Assembly: GCF_900168325.1 (NCBI RefSeq)
Contig: NZ_FVZE01000006.1
Coordinates: forward strand, 186,001-250,000
Length of the DNA stretch: 64,000 nucleotides
Origin: Novosphingobium mathurense
GTDB taxonomy: Bacteria; Pseudomonadota; Alphaproteobacteria; Sphingomonadales; Sphingomonadaceae
Reading direction: 5' to 3'
The translations under genes were made by a program, and so were the position numbers. Of this stretch, positions 26,609 to 33,511 are shown one piece after another. A model generated the notes under the pieces. It saw only the letters and a program-made list of their open reading frames with translations. It had not been told where the DNA came from and did no database searches. Positions within the stretch are counted from its first letter, which is position 1. Each line of letters starts with the position of its first letter.

Positions 26609-27259
26609 TCACCCCCTGAAACCGACCTTGCCGGCCATGATCACCGCCTGTGTGCGGCTGAAGACGTTCATTTTCTGCAGTATCGCGGAGACGTGGGCCT
26701 TCACCGTCGTCATCGAGACGTCCAGCTCGTAGGCGATCTGCTTGTTCAGCCGCCCGGCGACGAGATGGCCAAGGACGACGCGCTGCTGCGGGGTGAGGCT
26801 GTCGATGCGCGCGCGGATGAGGTCTTCTTCCGCGGCTTGCGTATCGTCGACCTCCAGTTCGGGCATGTAGATCTCTCCGGAGAGGACCTGTTGCAGGGCA
26901 TCGACGATCGCGGCGCGCTTCAGTGACTTTGGCACGAAGCCCGCTGCGCCGGCGGCCAATGCATCGCGCACCACGTTGCGGTCGCACACGCCCGAGACCA
27001 TCACGACGGGGGTCGCGGGAAAGTCGTCGCGCAGGCGCTCCAGTCCGGAAAGGTGCGAGACGTCGGGGATGTTGAGGTCGAGCAGCATCAGATCGACGTC
27101 GCCCGATGCCGAGAGCACCTGCAGGGCGCTCTCCAGACAATCCGCCTCGAGGATCTCACAATCCGGGAAGGTATCGTCGAAGATCGAGCGCAGTCCGTCA
27201 CGGACCAGCGAATGGTCGTCGACGATCAGGACGCGGTCCGGTGCGGTGAACTCTTCCAT
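26609..27259 (-). CDS. LuxR-family response regulator (AgmR/ErbR-like)
   Basis: A 216-residue NarL-type regulator. The receiver domain has DD in LIVDDHS, phospho-acceptor Asp61 in LMLLDLNIPD, and Lys in FVPKSLK. From about residue 150 there is a LuxR helix-turn-helix: LTPQQRVVLGHLVAGRLNKQIAYELDVSMTTVKAHV. By position and family it is the best candidate for binding the shared CCAARGTNCAATW element, as AgmR/ErbR controls PQQ alcohol dehydrogenase genes in Pseudomonas. The ATG at 27259 has a GGGAC ribosome-binding site; ATG 27289 is in frame but lacks one. Confidence 0.9.
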   Translation of the reverse strand: MEEFTAPDRVLIVDDHSLVRDGLRSIFDDTFPDCEILEADCLESALQVLSASGDVDLMLLDLNIPDVSHLSGLERLRDDFPATPVVMVSGVCDRNVVRDALAAGAAGFVPKSLKRAAIVDALQQVLSGEIYMPELEVDDTQAAEEDLIRARIDSLTPQQRVVLGHLVAGRLNKQIAYELDVSMTTVKAHVSAILQKMNVFSRTQAVIMAGKVGFRG

Positions 27260-27310
27260 GGTTCTGTCCCTGGCGACCAATATGCTCATGAAGTTAACCC
27301 GGGGAGGTTG

Positions 27311-27337
27311 GGCGCGCCAGTCCCGGACTGGCGCGCC
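27311..27337 (-). terminator. Perfect hairpin after the PQQ alcohol dehydrogenase gene
   Basis: The arms GGCGCGCCAGTC and GACTGGCGCGCC form a 12-bp perfect stem around CCG. The stem starts 18 bp past the dehydrogenase stop, between that gene and the response regulator gene. There is no T run, but the stem is very stable. Confidence 0.7.
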
Positions 27338-27355
27338 GGTTGCCGTGCTGACCGC

Positions 27356-29098
27356 TTACTTGGGCAGCTTGAACACCCAGAGCATGCCGCCCTGGCTGAT
27401 TTCCTTGAACGTCTTGGCGACTTCGCCGCCCCAGAGCGGCACCGCGCCGCCCCAGCCTGACATCACCGCGACGTACTGTTCGCCGTCCTGCATCCAGGTG
27501 ATCGGCGAGCCGACGACGCCCGAGCCGGTCTGGAACTTCCACAGTTCCTTGCCGGTCTTCGCGTCGAAGGCCTTGAGGTAGCCCTCCGGCGTGCCGGTGA
27601 AGACGAGGTTGCCGTGCGTGGTCAGCACGCCGCCCCACAGCGGCGCCGCGTTCTTGTATTCCCACACGATCTTGCCGGTCTTCGGGTCCATCGCACGCAG
27701 GGCGCCGATGTGGTCTTCGGCGATCGGCCTGATGGTAAAGCCCGCGCCGAGGTAGGCCGCGCCCTTCTTGTAGGCGATCGGTTCGTTCCAGATGTCCATG
27801 CCCCAGTCGTTGGAGGGCACGTAGAACAGGCCGGTATCCTGCGAATAGGCCATCGGCATCCAGTTCTTGCCGCCCAGGAACGAGGGCGAGGCGAACACCG
27901 ACTTGCCCTTGTCCGGACCGGCCGGTGCGCCGGGACGGTTGGCATCGACGTAGTTGGGACGGCCGGTCTTGAGGTTGATGCCGTTCGCCCAGGTCGTCTC
28001 CATCACGAACTTGTGCGCGCCCAGAAGCTTGCCGTTGCTGCGGTCGAGCACATAGAAATAGCCGTTGCGGTCGGCCTTGGCGCCCAGCTTCATCGGCTTG
28101 CCGTTCATCGTCGCGTCGAAGGGAATGAATTCGTTGACGCCGTCGAAGTCCCAGCCGTCGTGCGGGGTGGTCTGGTAGTGCCACTTTATCACGCCGGTAT
28201 CGGCGTCGATGGCCAGGGTGGAACTGGTATAGAGGTTGTCGCCCGGGCGCAGGTGGCTGTTCCACGGGGCCGGGTTGCCGGTGCCGAAGAACAGCAGGTT
28301 GGTGCCCGGGTCATAGGTGCCCCCCAGCCATGTGGCGCCGCCGCCCGTCTTCCACATGTCGCCCGGCCAGGTCGCGCCGGTCTTGCCGGTCACGCCGTTT
28401 TCCCTGCCGTTGAGCATGCCCATGTGGCCTTCGATGGTCGGGCGCGACCAGATCAGCTCGCCGGTGTCGACGTTGCGCGCCTGCACTTCGCCGATGATCC
28501 CGAATTCGCCGCCGGAATTGCCGGTGATGACCATGTCCTTGACGATCAGCGGGGCGGCGGTGGCCGAGTAGCCGGCCTGATAATCGGCGAGCTTCTTGTT
28601 CCACACGACCTTGCCGGTCTCGCGGTTGAGCGCGATGAGGTGCGCATCGAGTGTGGCGAAGATCACCTTGTCGCCGTGGATCGCGGCGCCGCGGTTCACG
28701 ACGTCGCAGCACGGCATGATCGCATCGGGCAGGCGGGCGTTGTATTCCCACTTCTTCTCGCCGGTGCGCGCGTCGAAGGCGAAGAGGCGCGAATAGGAAC
28801 CGGTGACGTAGATGGTGCCGTCATAGACCAGCGGCTGGGCTTCCTGCCCGCGCTGCTTTTCCCCGCCGAGCGAGGCCGCGAAGGCCGGCACGAGCTTGCT
28901 GACATTGTCGGCGTTGAGCGTGTCCAGCGGCGAGAAGCGCTGCTGCCACGGCCCCAGGCCGTAGCTGAGAACGTCGCCGGTGGATTCAGCATCGTTCATG
29001 AGGTCGGCGCTGGTCGGTCCGGCCGCGTGGAGCGGTACGGCTATCGTACTGCCAGCCGCGGCGAGCACCGCGATGAGTTTTGAGAAACGCCGCTTCAT
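27356..29098 (-). CDS. PQQ-dependent alcohol dehydrogenase, lanthanide type (PedH/ExaF-like)
   Basis: A 580-residue periplasmic quinoprotein with signal peptide (cleavage near PLHAAG) that oxidises primary alcohols and passes electrons to cytochrome c. The adjacent-cysteine disulphide is Cys130-Cys131, and metal ligands are expected at Glu198 (GGEFG) and Asn275 (GTGNPAPWN). Catalytic Asp317 sits in GWDFDGVNE. The residue two positions on is Asp319, the extra ligand typical of lanthanide-dependent XoxF and PedH, where Ca2+ enzymes have Ala or Ser. No C-terminal haem domain is present, so it is type I. It has its own promoter with the shared element (29194-29213) and a terminator. Confidence 0.93.
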   Translation of the reverse strand: MKRRFSKLIAVLAAAGSTIAVPLHAAGPTSADLMNDAESTGDVLSYGLGPWQQRFSPLDTLNADNVSKLVPAFAASLGGEKQRGQEAQPLVYDGTIYVTGSYSRLFAFDARTGEKKWEYNARLPDAIMPCCDVVNRGAAIHGDKVIFATLDAHLIALNRETGKVVWNKKLADYQAGYSATAAPLIVKDMVITGNSGGEFGIIGEVQARNVDTGELIWSRPTIEGHMGMLNGRENGVTGKTGATWPGDMWKTGGGATWLGGTYDPGTNLLFFGTGNPAPWNSHLRPGDNLYTSSTLAIDADTGVIKWHYQTTPHDGWDFDGVNEFIPFDATMNGKPMKLGAKADRNGYFYVLDRSNGKLLGAHKFVMETTWANGINLKTGRPNYVDANRPGAPAGPDKGKSVFASPSFLGGKNWMPMAYSQDTGLFYVPSNDWGMDIWNEPIAYKKGAAYLGAGFTIRPIAEDHIGALRAMDPKTGKIVWEYKNAAPLWGGVLTTHGNLVFTGTPEGYLKAFDAKTGKELWKFQTGSGVVGSPITWMQDGEQYVAVMSGWGGAVPLWGGEVAKTFKEISQGGMLWVFKLPK

Positions 29099-29193
29099 CC
29101 TATCCCTCCTTGTTGCTTATGCGCCGAGTTCAGGTGCCGGTAATCGACCTGTTGCCCCCGGACGTCGAAAGTCAGCCTAGTCGTTGGAGAGGG

Positions 29194-29213
29194 GCGGACA
29201 ATTGAACCTTGGG
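29194..29213 (-). promoter_or_regulatory. Shared regulon element, site 2 (PQQ alcohol dehydrogenase)
   Basis: On the minus strand the site is CCCAAGGTTCAATTGTCCGC, followed exactly 14 bp later by TAGGCT (29174-29179). The same TAGGCT at the same spacing follows site 3, which suggests a -10 element with the motif overlying the -35 region. The dehydrogenase start is 96 bp downstream. Confidence 0.7.
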
Positions 29214-29359
29214 ACAAGACGAGTGGGGTATGCGCATCTTCGGCAAAGCTTCGAAGGGCGCACCGCAAGGGCGGCCGGAAGCGGGCGGGTCACGCGGATG
29301 TCAGGTAAGGATGCGGTTCGGGGGACGCCGGTCGCAGTCGGCGTCCCCGTCCCCCTGGT

Positions 29360-30253
29360 TCACGAAGCGGAGGGCTGGGCGGCAAGAGCCGGCTGCCACT
29401 CGACCCCGTGTCGAGCGAAGATCGTCTTCATCCGGCCGTCCGCGGCCATGGCCATGATCTCTTCCTCGAGGACGAAGCCGAGCGAGCGGCTGTTTTCCTT
29501 GACCGCGATGCCGATGTCCCAGCCCGGCGAGAGCATCGCGGGCAGCGGTCCCTTGCGCTTGCGGATCGCGGCATCGGGATGGTCGGCAAGCGCGGCCTCG
29601 ATCTGCGCGCGGCTGGCGACGGCGAAGTCGGCCTTGTCCTCGCCCAGCGCCGCGACGGCGGCATAGCCGCTCGGCAGGTGGGTCACGTCCCTGGCAAGAA
29701 TGCCGCCGAAGCTGCCCAGCAGGTAGAAGTCGGGGATCGAATCCAGTTCGGCCGCCAGTCGCTTGCCGTGCATCTGGACGGGTGGGGCCTCGCAATCGCC
29801 GATATCGGCCGCGCAGGCCGCGCCGAAGCTCTCGCGGTAATAGGGCGCCAGGAACACGACGTTATCCTCCTGCGCCATGATCTGGCGGTCGAACGGCACG
29901 TGCAGCATCACGTCGCAGCGCTGGAAGCCCAGCAGGCCGCCGCGCCATACCACGTTGCGCAAGTCGTCCGACAGCTCCTCGTCGGCCGGGAACAGCGCGA
30001 TGTCGGCGCGCACGCCGAGGTGTTCGGCCAGCACGCGGGCGAGCTCGACATCGATCCCCGAGGGCGTGCCGTCCCGGTCCCACGACCAGGGCCGGTTGTC
30101 GGCATAGAGCCCGACGCGCAGCACGCCCAGTTCGCGGACTTTCTCCAGCGGGGCGGCGAGCAGGGGTGCCGGGCGCAGGGCGGCAGGCAGGGCGAGCGCG
30201 CCGAGCGCGCCCGCCAGCCCGGTCAGGAACGACCTGCGGCTGTCGCCTGCCAC
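29360..30253 (-). CDS. Quinoprotein dehydrogenase-associated periplasmic binding protein (XoxJ/MxaJ-like)
   Basis: A 297-residue protein of the family 3 solute-binding fold, with a Tat-like signal (SRRSFLTG near the N-terminus). LRVGLYADNRPWSWDRDGTPSGIDVELARVLAEHLG is the opening lobe. Relatives are called quinoprotein dehydrogenase-associated putative substrate-binding proteins. XoxJ is thought to help activate lanthanide methanol dehydrogenase, so a chaperone-like role for the neighbouring dehydrogenase is plausible. The GTG start is 3 bp after the PedF-like cytochrome stop and has GAGGA upstream, so the two genes are one transcript. Confidence 0.87.
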   Translation of the reverse strand: MAGDSRRSFLTGLAGALGALALPAALRPAPLLAAPLEKVRELGVLRVGLYADNRPWSWDRDGTPSGIDVELARVLAEHLGVRADIALFPADEELSDDLRNVVWRGGLLGFQRCDVMLHVPFDRQIMAQEDNVVFLAPYYRESFGAACAADIGDCEAPPVQMHGKRLAAELDSIPDFYLLGSFGGILARDVTHLPSGYAAVAALGEDKADFAVASRAQIEAALADHPDAAIRKRKGPLPAMLSPGWDIGIAVKENSRSLGFVLEEEIMAMAADGRMKTIFARHGVEWQPALAAQPSAS

Positions 30254-30256
30254 CGG

Positions 30257-30700
30257 TCAGTCCTCGGTGTGCTGGGTTTCCAGCCAGGTGCGGATCGCCC
30301 AACCGGCCTTTTGCCCCAGCACATCGCCGAAGGGCGGCATATAGACCTTGCCGTCGTGGCTGGAGCCGTGGCGGAAGCGTTCGACGAACCATTCGTCTCC
30401 CGATGCACCCAGTTCGAGATAGCGCAGGTCCGGCGCGATACCGCCGGAAATCGCCTGCAGGCCGTGGCAGCGCGCGCAGTTCTGGCCATAGGCGGATTCG
30501 CCGATCTCGATGGCCTTCGGGTTGCCGGTATAGGGGTTCTCTTCGAGCCAGTGGTCGTTGCCGCCGTCAATATCGGGCAGGGCGCTGGTGTCGACCGCCT
30601 GCGGGGTTACGTTACCGTGCGCATGGAGGTTGCCGGCGATGGAGAAGGAAGCGATGGCCGCCGCGCCAAGCAGGGCCGAGCGGCCGATTGTCAGTTTCAT
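30257..30700 (-). CDS. pedF: Cytochrome c-550, PedF-like
   Basis: A 147-residue periplasmic class I cytochrome c with signal peptide (to about NLHAHG). The haem motif is Cys75-x-x-Cys78-His79 (CARCH), and the axial methionine is probably Met121 in KVYMPPFGD. The sequence matches the PedF type, the electron acceptor of PQQ ethanol dehydrogenases. It precedes the XoxJ-like gene and has its own shared-element site upstream, back to back with that of the divergent beta-propeller gene. Confidence 0.9.
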   Translation of the reverse strand: MKLTIGRSALLGAAAIASFSIAGNLHAHGNVTPQAVDTSALPDIDGGNDHWLEENPYTGNPKAIEIGESAYGQNCARCHGLQAISGGIAPDLRYLELGASGDEWFVERFRHGSSHDGKVYMPPFGDVLGQKAGWAIRTWLETQHTED

Positions 30701-30796
30701 GGTCAGTCATCCTCTGCGACTTGCGGCCTTGCGACTTCGGATTGCCTCCGGTTGCCGCCGCCTTGTTGCCGTTCTGGATAACCGAGAGCCGCCCGC

Positions 30797-30816
30797 CGCC
30801 CCAATTGGACTATGGT
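30797..30816 (-). promoter_or_regulatory. Shared regulon element, site 4 (PedF-like cytochrome operon)
   Basis: On the minus strand the site is ACCATAGTCCAATTGGGGCG, which differs from the core at one position (T for A). It lies 97 bp before the cytochrome start, with GTTATC 14 bp downstream as a possible -10. Only 5 bp separate it from site 3 on the other strand. Confidence 0.55.
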
Positions 30817-30821
30817 ACCAG

Positions 30822-30841
30822 ACCAAGGTGCAATTCCCCGC
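30822..30841 (+). promoter_or_regulatory. Shared regulon element, site 3 (beta-propeller gene)
   Basis: The site ACCAAGGTGCAATTCCCCGC is followed 14 bp later by TAGGCT (30856-30861), the same arrangement as site 2. The ATG of the beta-propeller gene at 30869 is only 8 bp past TAGGCT, so its mRNA would be nearly leaderless. Confidence 0.7.
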
Positions 30842-30868
30842 AGGCCGCCAGGTGGTAGGCTTGCCCCC

Positions 30869-31870
30869 ATGGAGAGATGCCTGAACCGGATCGCGCTGGT
30901 CGCTTGCGCCGCGCTCTCGCCGCTCGTTTGCGCCGCACCCGCACTTGCCGGGGACCAAAGCGCCGCGACCAGGGCCTATGTCAGCAATGAGCGTTCCTCG
31001 ACGGTCACCGTTGTCGACCTCGCCAGTGGCAAAGCCGTGGCGAACTGGCCGGTGGGCCATCGCCCGCGCGGCATCGCGCTCACCCGCGACGGCAAATACC
31101 TGCTGGTCTGCGCCAGTGCCGACAATGCCGTGGAAGTGCGCGATCCGCAGACCGGGGCGCTCGTCTCGGTCCTGCCCTCGGGCGCCGATCCGGAGCAGTT
31201 CTTCGCCTCGCACGACGGGAGGCTGCTGTTCATCGCCAACGAGGACGATGGCGCGGCCACTGCAGTCGATCTCGCCAAGGGTCGCCTTGCCTGGCAGGTT
31301 CCGGTCGGGGAAGAGCCGGAAGGGATTGCCGAAAGCCCCGACGGCAAATGGCTGCTCGTCACCAGCGAGGAGGACGCGACCGTCGCCTGGATCGACCTCG
31401 CCACGCGCGAAGTGATCGAGGAAATGGAGACGCAGACCCGGCCACGCCACGTCGAATTCACGCCCGACGGCGCCCACGTGTGGGTTGCCGCGGAAATGGC
31501 GGGCGTCGTCCAGATCGCCGATGTCGCGAGCCGCTCGGTAATCGCGACCATCGACTTCGCCCCGCCCGGCGTGCCGGCATACAAGGTCATGCCCTGCGGC
31601 ATCCGCTTCACGCCCGATGGCCGCACCGCCGTCGTCGCATTGGGGCGGGCCAATGCCGTGGCCGTGGTCGACGTAGCCAGCCGCAGGGTGCGCGGCTACA
31701 TCGCCGTGGGCGAGAGGCCCTGGCACCTGGCGATCCTGCCCGGCGGCAAGCGTGCGCTCGTCGCCAATGGCGGCAGCGACGACCTTTCGGTGGTCGACCT
31801 CGAGGCACTGGCGGTCACGGCGACGATCCCCGCGGGCGAAGGCCCCTGGGGCGTCGCGCTCGGCCATTAG
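30869..31870 (+). CDS. PQQ-dependent catabolism-associated YVTN beta-propeller protein
   Basis: A 333-residue periplasmic protein with signal peptide (cleavage near APALAG) and repeated beta-propeller blades such as YVSNERSSTVTVVDLASGK, VALGRANAVAVVDVASRRV and ALVANGGSDDLSVVDLEAL. This family clusters with PQQ alcohol dehydrogenases in many proteobacteria. Its role is unknown; it may interact with the dehydrogenase or a cytochrome. The frame is open from 30812, but the ATG at 30869 gives a clean signal peptide and respects the upstream promoter motif. Confidence 0.88.
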   Translation: MERCLNRIALVACAALSPLVCAAPALAGDQSAATRAYVSNERSSTVTVVDLASGKAVANWPVGHRPRGIALTRDGKYLLVCASADNAVEVRDPQTGALVSVLPSGADPEQFFASHDGRLLFIANEDDGAATAVDLAKGRLAWQVPVGEEPEGIAESPDGKWLLVTSEEDATVAWIDLATREVIEEMETQTRPRHVEFTPDGAHVWVAAEMAGVVQIADVASRSVIATIDFAPPGVPAYKVMPCGIRFTPDGRTAVVALGRANAVAVVDVASRRVRGYIAVGERPWHLAILPGGKRALVANGGSDDLSVVDLEALAVTATIPAGEGPWGVALGH

Positions 31871-31891
31871 CCCTCGTTCCAAAGTACAGGA

Positions 31892-31911
31892 ACCAAAGTC
31901 CAATACCCGCC
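31892..31911 (+). promoter_or_regulatory. Shared regulon element, site 5 (porin)
   Basis: The site is ACCAAAGTCCAATACCCGCC, 73 bp before the porin start. A partial copy, TTCCAAAGTACAGG (31877-31890), lies immediately upstream in the same direction, with the CCAAAGT cores 14 bp apart. Confidence 0.65.
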
Positions 31912-31984
31912 GGGGCGCTCCCGGCCCATCATCTTCCCCAGTCGCAGGAATAGTCGACACCATCTTACCGAAGGGGGAAGGATA

Positions 31985-33385
31985 ATGATCTCCAGGATCA
32001 TTCTACGTGGCTCTGCCGCGCTGGGGGCACTCGCCCTGGCGAGTGCGCCAGCATATGCCGGAACGGGCGAAACGCTGCTCAAGCGCCTTCATGAAAAAGG
32101 CATCCTGAGCGATGACGAATACGCCGAACTGCTGGCCGAGGAACAGGCGCAAGCGGCTCCGCCGTCCAGTGCCGCACCGATGGAAAGGGCACAGGAAACG
32201 CTCGATTCCAGCCGCATGGTGCGCATGACGGAAAGCGGGATCGGCATGGAAGTCGGTCCGGCCACGATCAAGTTCTCCGGCTCGGTCAACGGCTTCTACG
32301 TTCACGACAATCCGGACACGCCTTCGGCCACGACGAACGTCGTCGGCGGCATCGCCAGCGTCGGCACCCGCAATTCCAGTGCGGTGCGCAACGGCCTGCT
32401 GCCCGGCTACCTGACCGTCTCGGTCTCTACCAAGCAGGAAGGCTGGGATATCGGCGCCTTCTTCGGCCTCTATCCCGGCATCAACTCGACCGCCTGGGGT
32501 GCCCTGGGTGCGAACAACGGCGGCCAGCCGACCGCGCTGGCCACGGCCGGTATCGATGCCCGTCAGACCTACCTGACATTCGGCAAGCCAGGGCTGGGCA
32601 CGATCAAGATCGGTCGCGACATCGGCCTCTTTGCCTCGGAAGGCATCCTCAACGACATAACCTTGTTGTCCTCGGGCACGCCGGGCAACAACGTCGCGCC
32701 GGGCAATACGACGCTGGGCCGCATCGGCGTGGGCTACATCTACACCGACTTCCAGCCGCAGATCACGTATACCAGCCCCAACTTCTCCGGCTTCCAGGCC
32801 TCGGTCGGCGTGTTCCAGCCGCTCGATTCCCTGACCGGACCGGCGCAGAGCAATTCCAGTCCCGGCGTGCAGGGCAAGCTGACCTATGACGGCAAGCTCG
32901 GCGGGATCGGCACCCGGTTCTGGGTCTCCGGCGTCAGCCAGAAGCACGACATCGCGGCAGGCGGCAGCTACACAGGCAAGGGGCTGGACCTGGGCGGCAA
33001 GGTTACGGCGGGGCCGATTGCCGTGACCGGTTACTACTATACCGCCAGGGGCCTTGGCACGACGGTCTTCGGCCTCTTCGATACCGACGCCTTGGGCAAT
33101 CCGCGCAAGAGCGACGGCTTCTATGCCCAGGCTCTCGCTACTTCCGGCAAGATCGGAGTCGGTGCCAGCTACGGCGAAAGCTCGCTGCACCATGCCAATG
33201 CCGCCGACGCGCTGGCCAATCCGGATCTGGTCAAGACCAACTCCAGCTACGTCGGACAGCTTCGCTACAGCCTGACGAGCTGGGTCACGCTTATCGGAGA
33301 ATACGTACACTCGAAGGCCAAGGCCCACAGCGGCAACGCGGCCGAGAGCGACGCCATGGCGCTGGGCGGGATCCTCTTCTTCTGA
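31985..33385 (+). CDS. Outer-membrane porin
   Basis: A 466-residue protein with signal peptide (cleavage near APAYAG), then a short helical region ETLLKRLHEKGILSDDEYAELLAEEQ as found at the N-terminus of several sphingomonad porins. About 400 residues of beta-barrel pattern follow: VNGFYVHDNPDT, GTIKIGRDIGLFASEGI and a final aromatic residue (FF). Strong ribosome-binding sequence AAGGGGGAAGGATA precedes the ATG. The shared promoter element implies expression with the alcohol dehydrogenase, so it probably lets alcohols or cofactors cross the outer membrane. Confidence 0.87.
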   Translation: MISRIILRGSAALGALALASAPAYAGTGETLLKRLHEKGILSDDEYAELLAEEQAQAAPPSSAAPMERAQETLDSSRMVRMTESGIGMEVGPATIKFSGSVNGFYVHDNPDTPSATTNVVGGIASVGTRNSSAVRNGLLPGYLTVSVSTKQEGWDIGAFFGLYPGINSTAWGALGANNGGQPTALATAGIDARQTYLTFGKPGLGTIKIGRDIGLFASEGILNDITLLSSGTPGNNVAPGNTTLGRIGVGYIYTDFQPQITYTSPNFSGFQASVGVFQPLDSLTGPAQSNSSPGVQGKLTYDGKLGGIGTRFWVSGVSQKHDIAAGGSYTGKGLDLGGKVTAGPIAVTGYYYTARGLGTTVFGLFDTDALGNPRKSDGFYAQALATSGKIGVGASYGESSLHHANAADALANPDLVKTNSSYVGQLRYSLTSWVTLIGEYVHSKAKAHSGNAAESDAMALGGILFF

Positions 33386-33396
33386 GGCGCTTCCCG

Positions 33397-33430
33397 GCCC
33401 CGTGCGGCGTGCTTCCCCGCCGCACGGGGC
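33397..33430 (+). terminator. Terminator hairpin after the porin gene
   Basis: The arms GCCCCGTGCGGC and GCCGCACGGGGC are perfect 12-bp complements around a 10-nt loop, 12 bp past the porin stop. A second hairpin abuts it. Confidence 0.75.
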
Positions 33431-33484
33431 ATCCCGGCAGACCCGCCTCCTACCAGGGCTGCCGGGATCGCCGGCTCCCTTTTT
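33431..33484 (+). promoter_or_regulatory. Second hairpin with T run in the leader of the TonB receptor gene
   Basis: The arms ATCCCGGCAG (33431-33440) and CTGCCGGGAT (33459-33468) pair perfectly. CCCTTTTTC follows from 33477. It could be a second terminator of the porin gene or an attenuator of the TonB receptor gene, whose start is at 33512. I do not recognise a known riboswitch. Confidence 0.5.
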
Positions 33485-33511
33485 CGTCACCCGTAGACAG
33501 GTCGCAGAGAT

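Noticed and set aside
33431..33484. A cobalamin or other known riboswitch before the TonB receptor
   Set aside because: The hairpin is strong, but no conserved B12-box or other known aptamer core was recognised.
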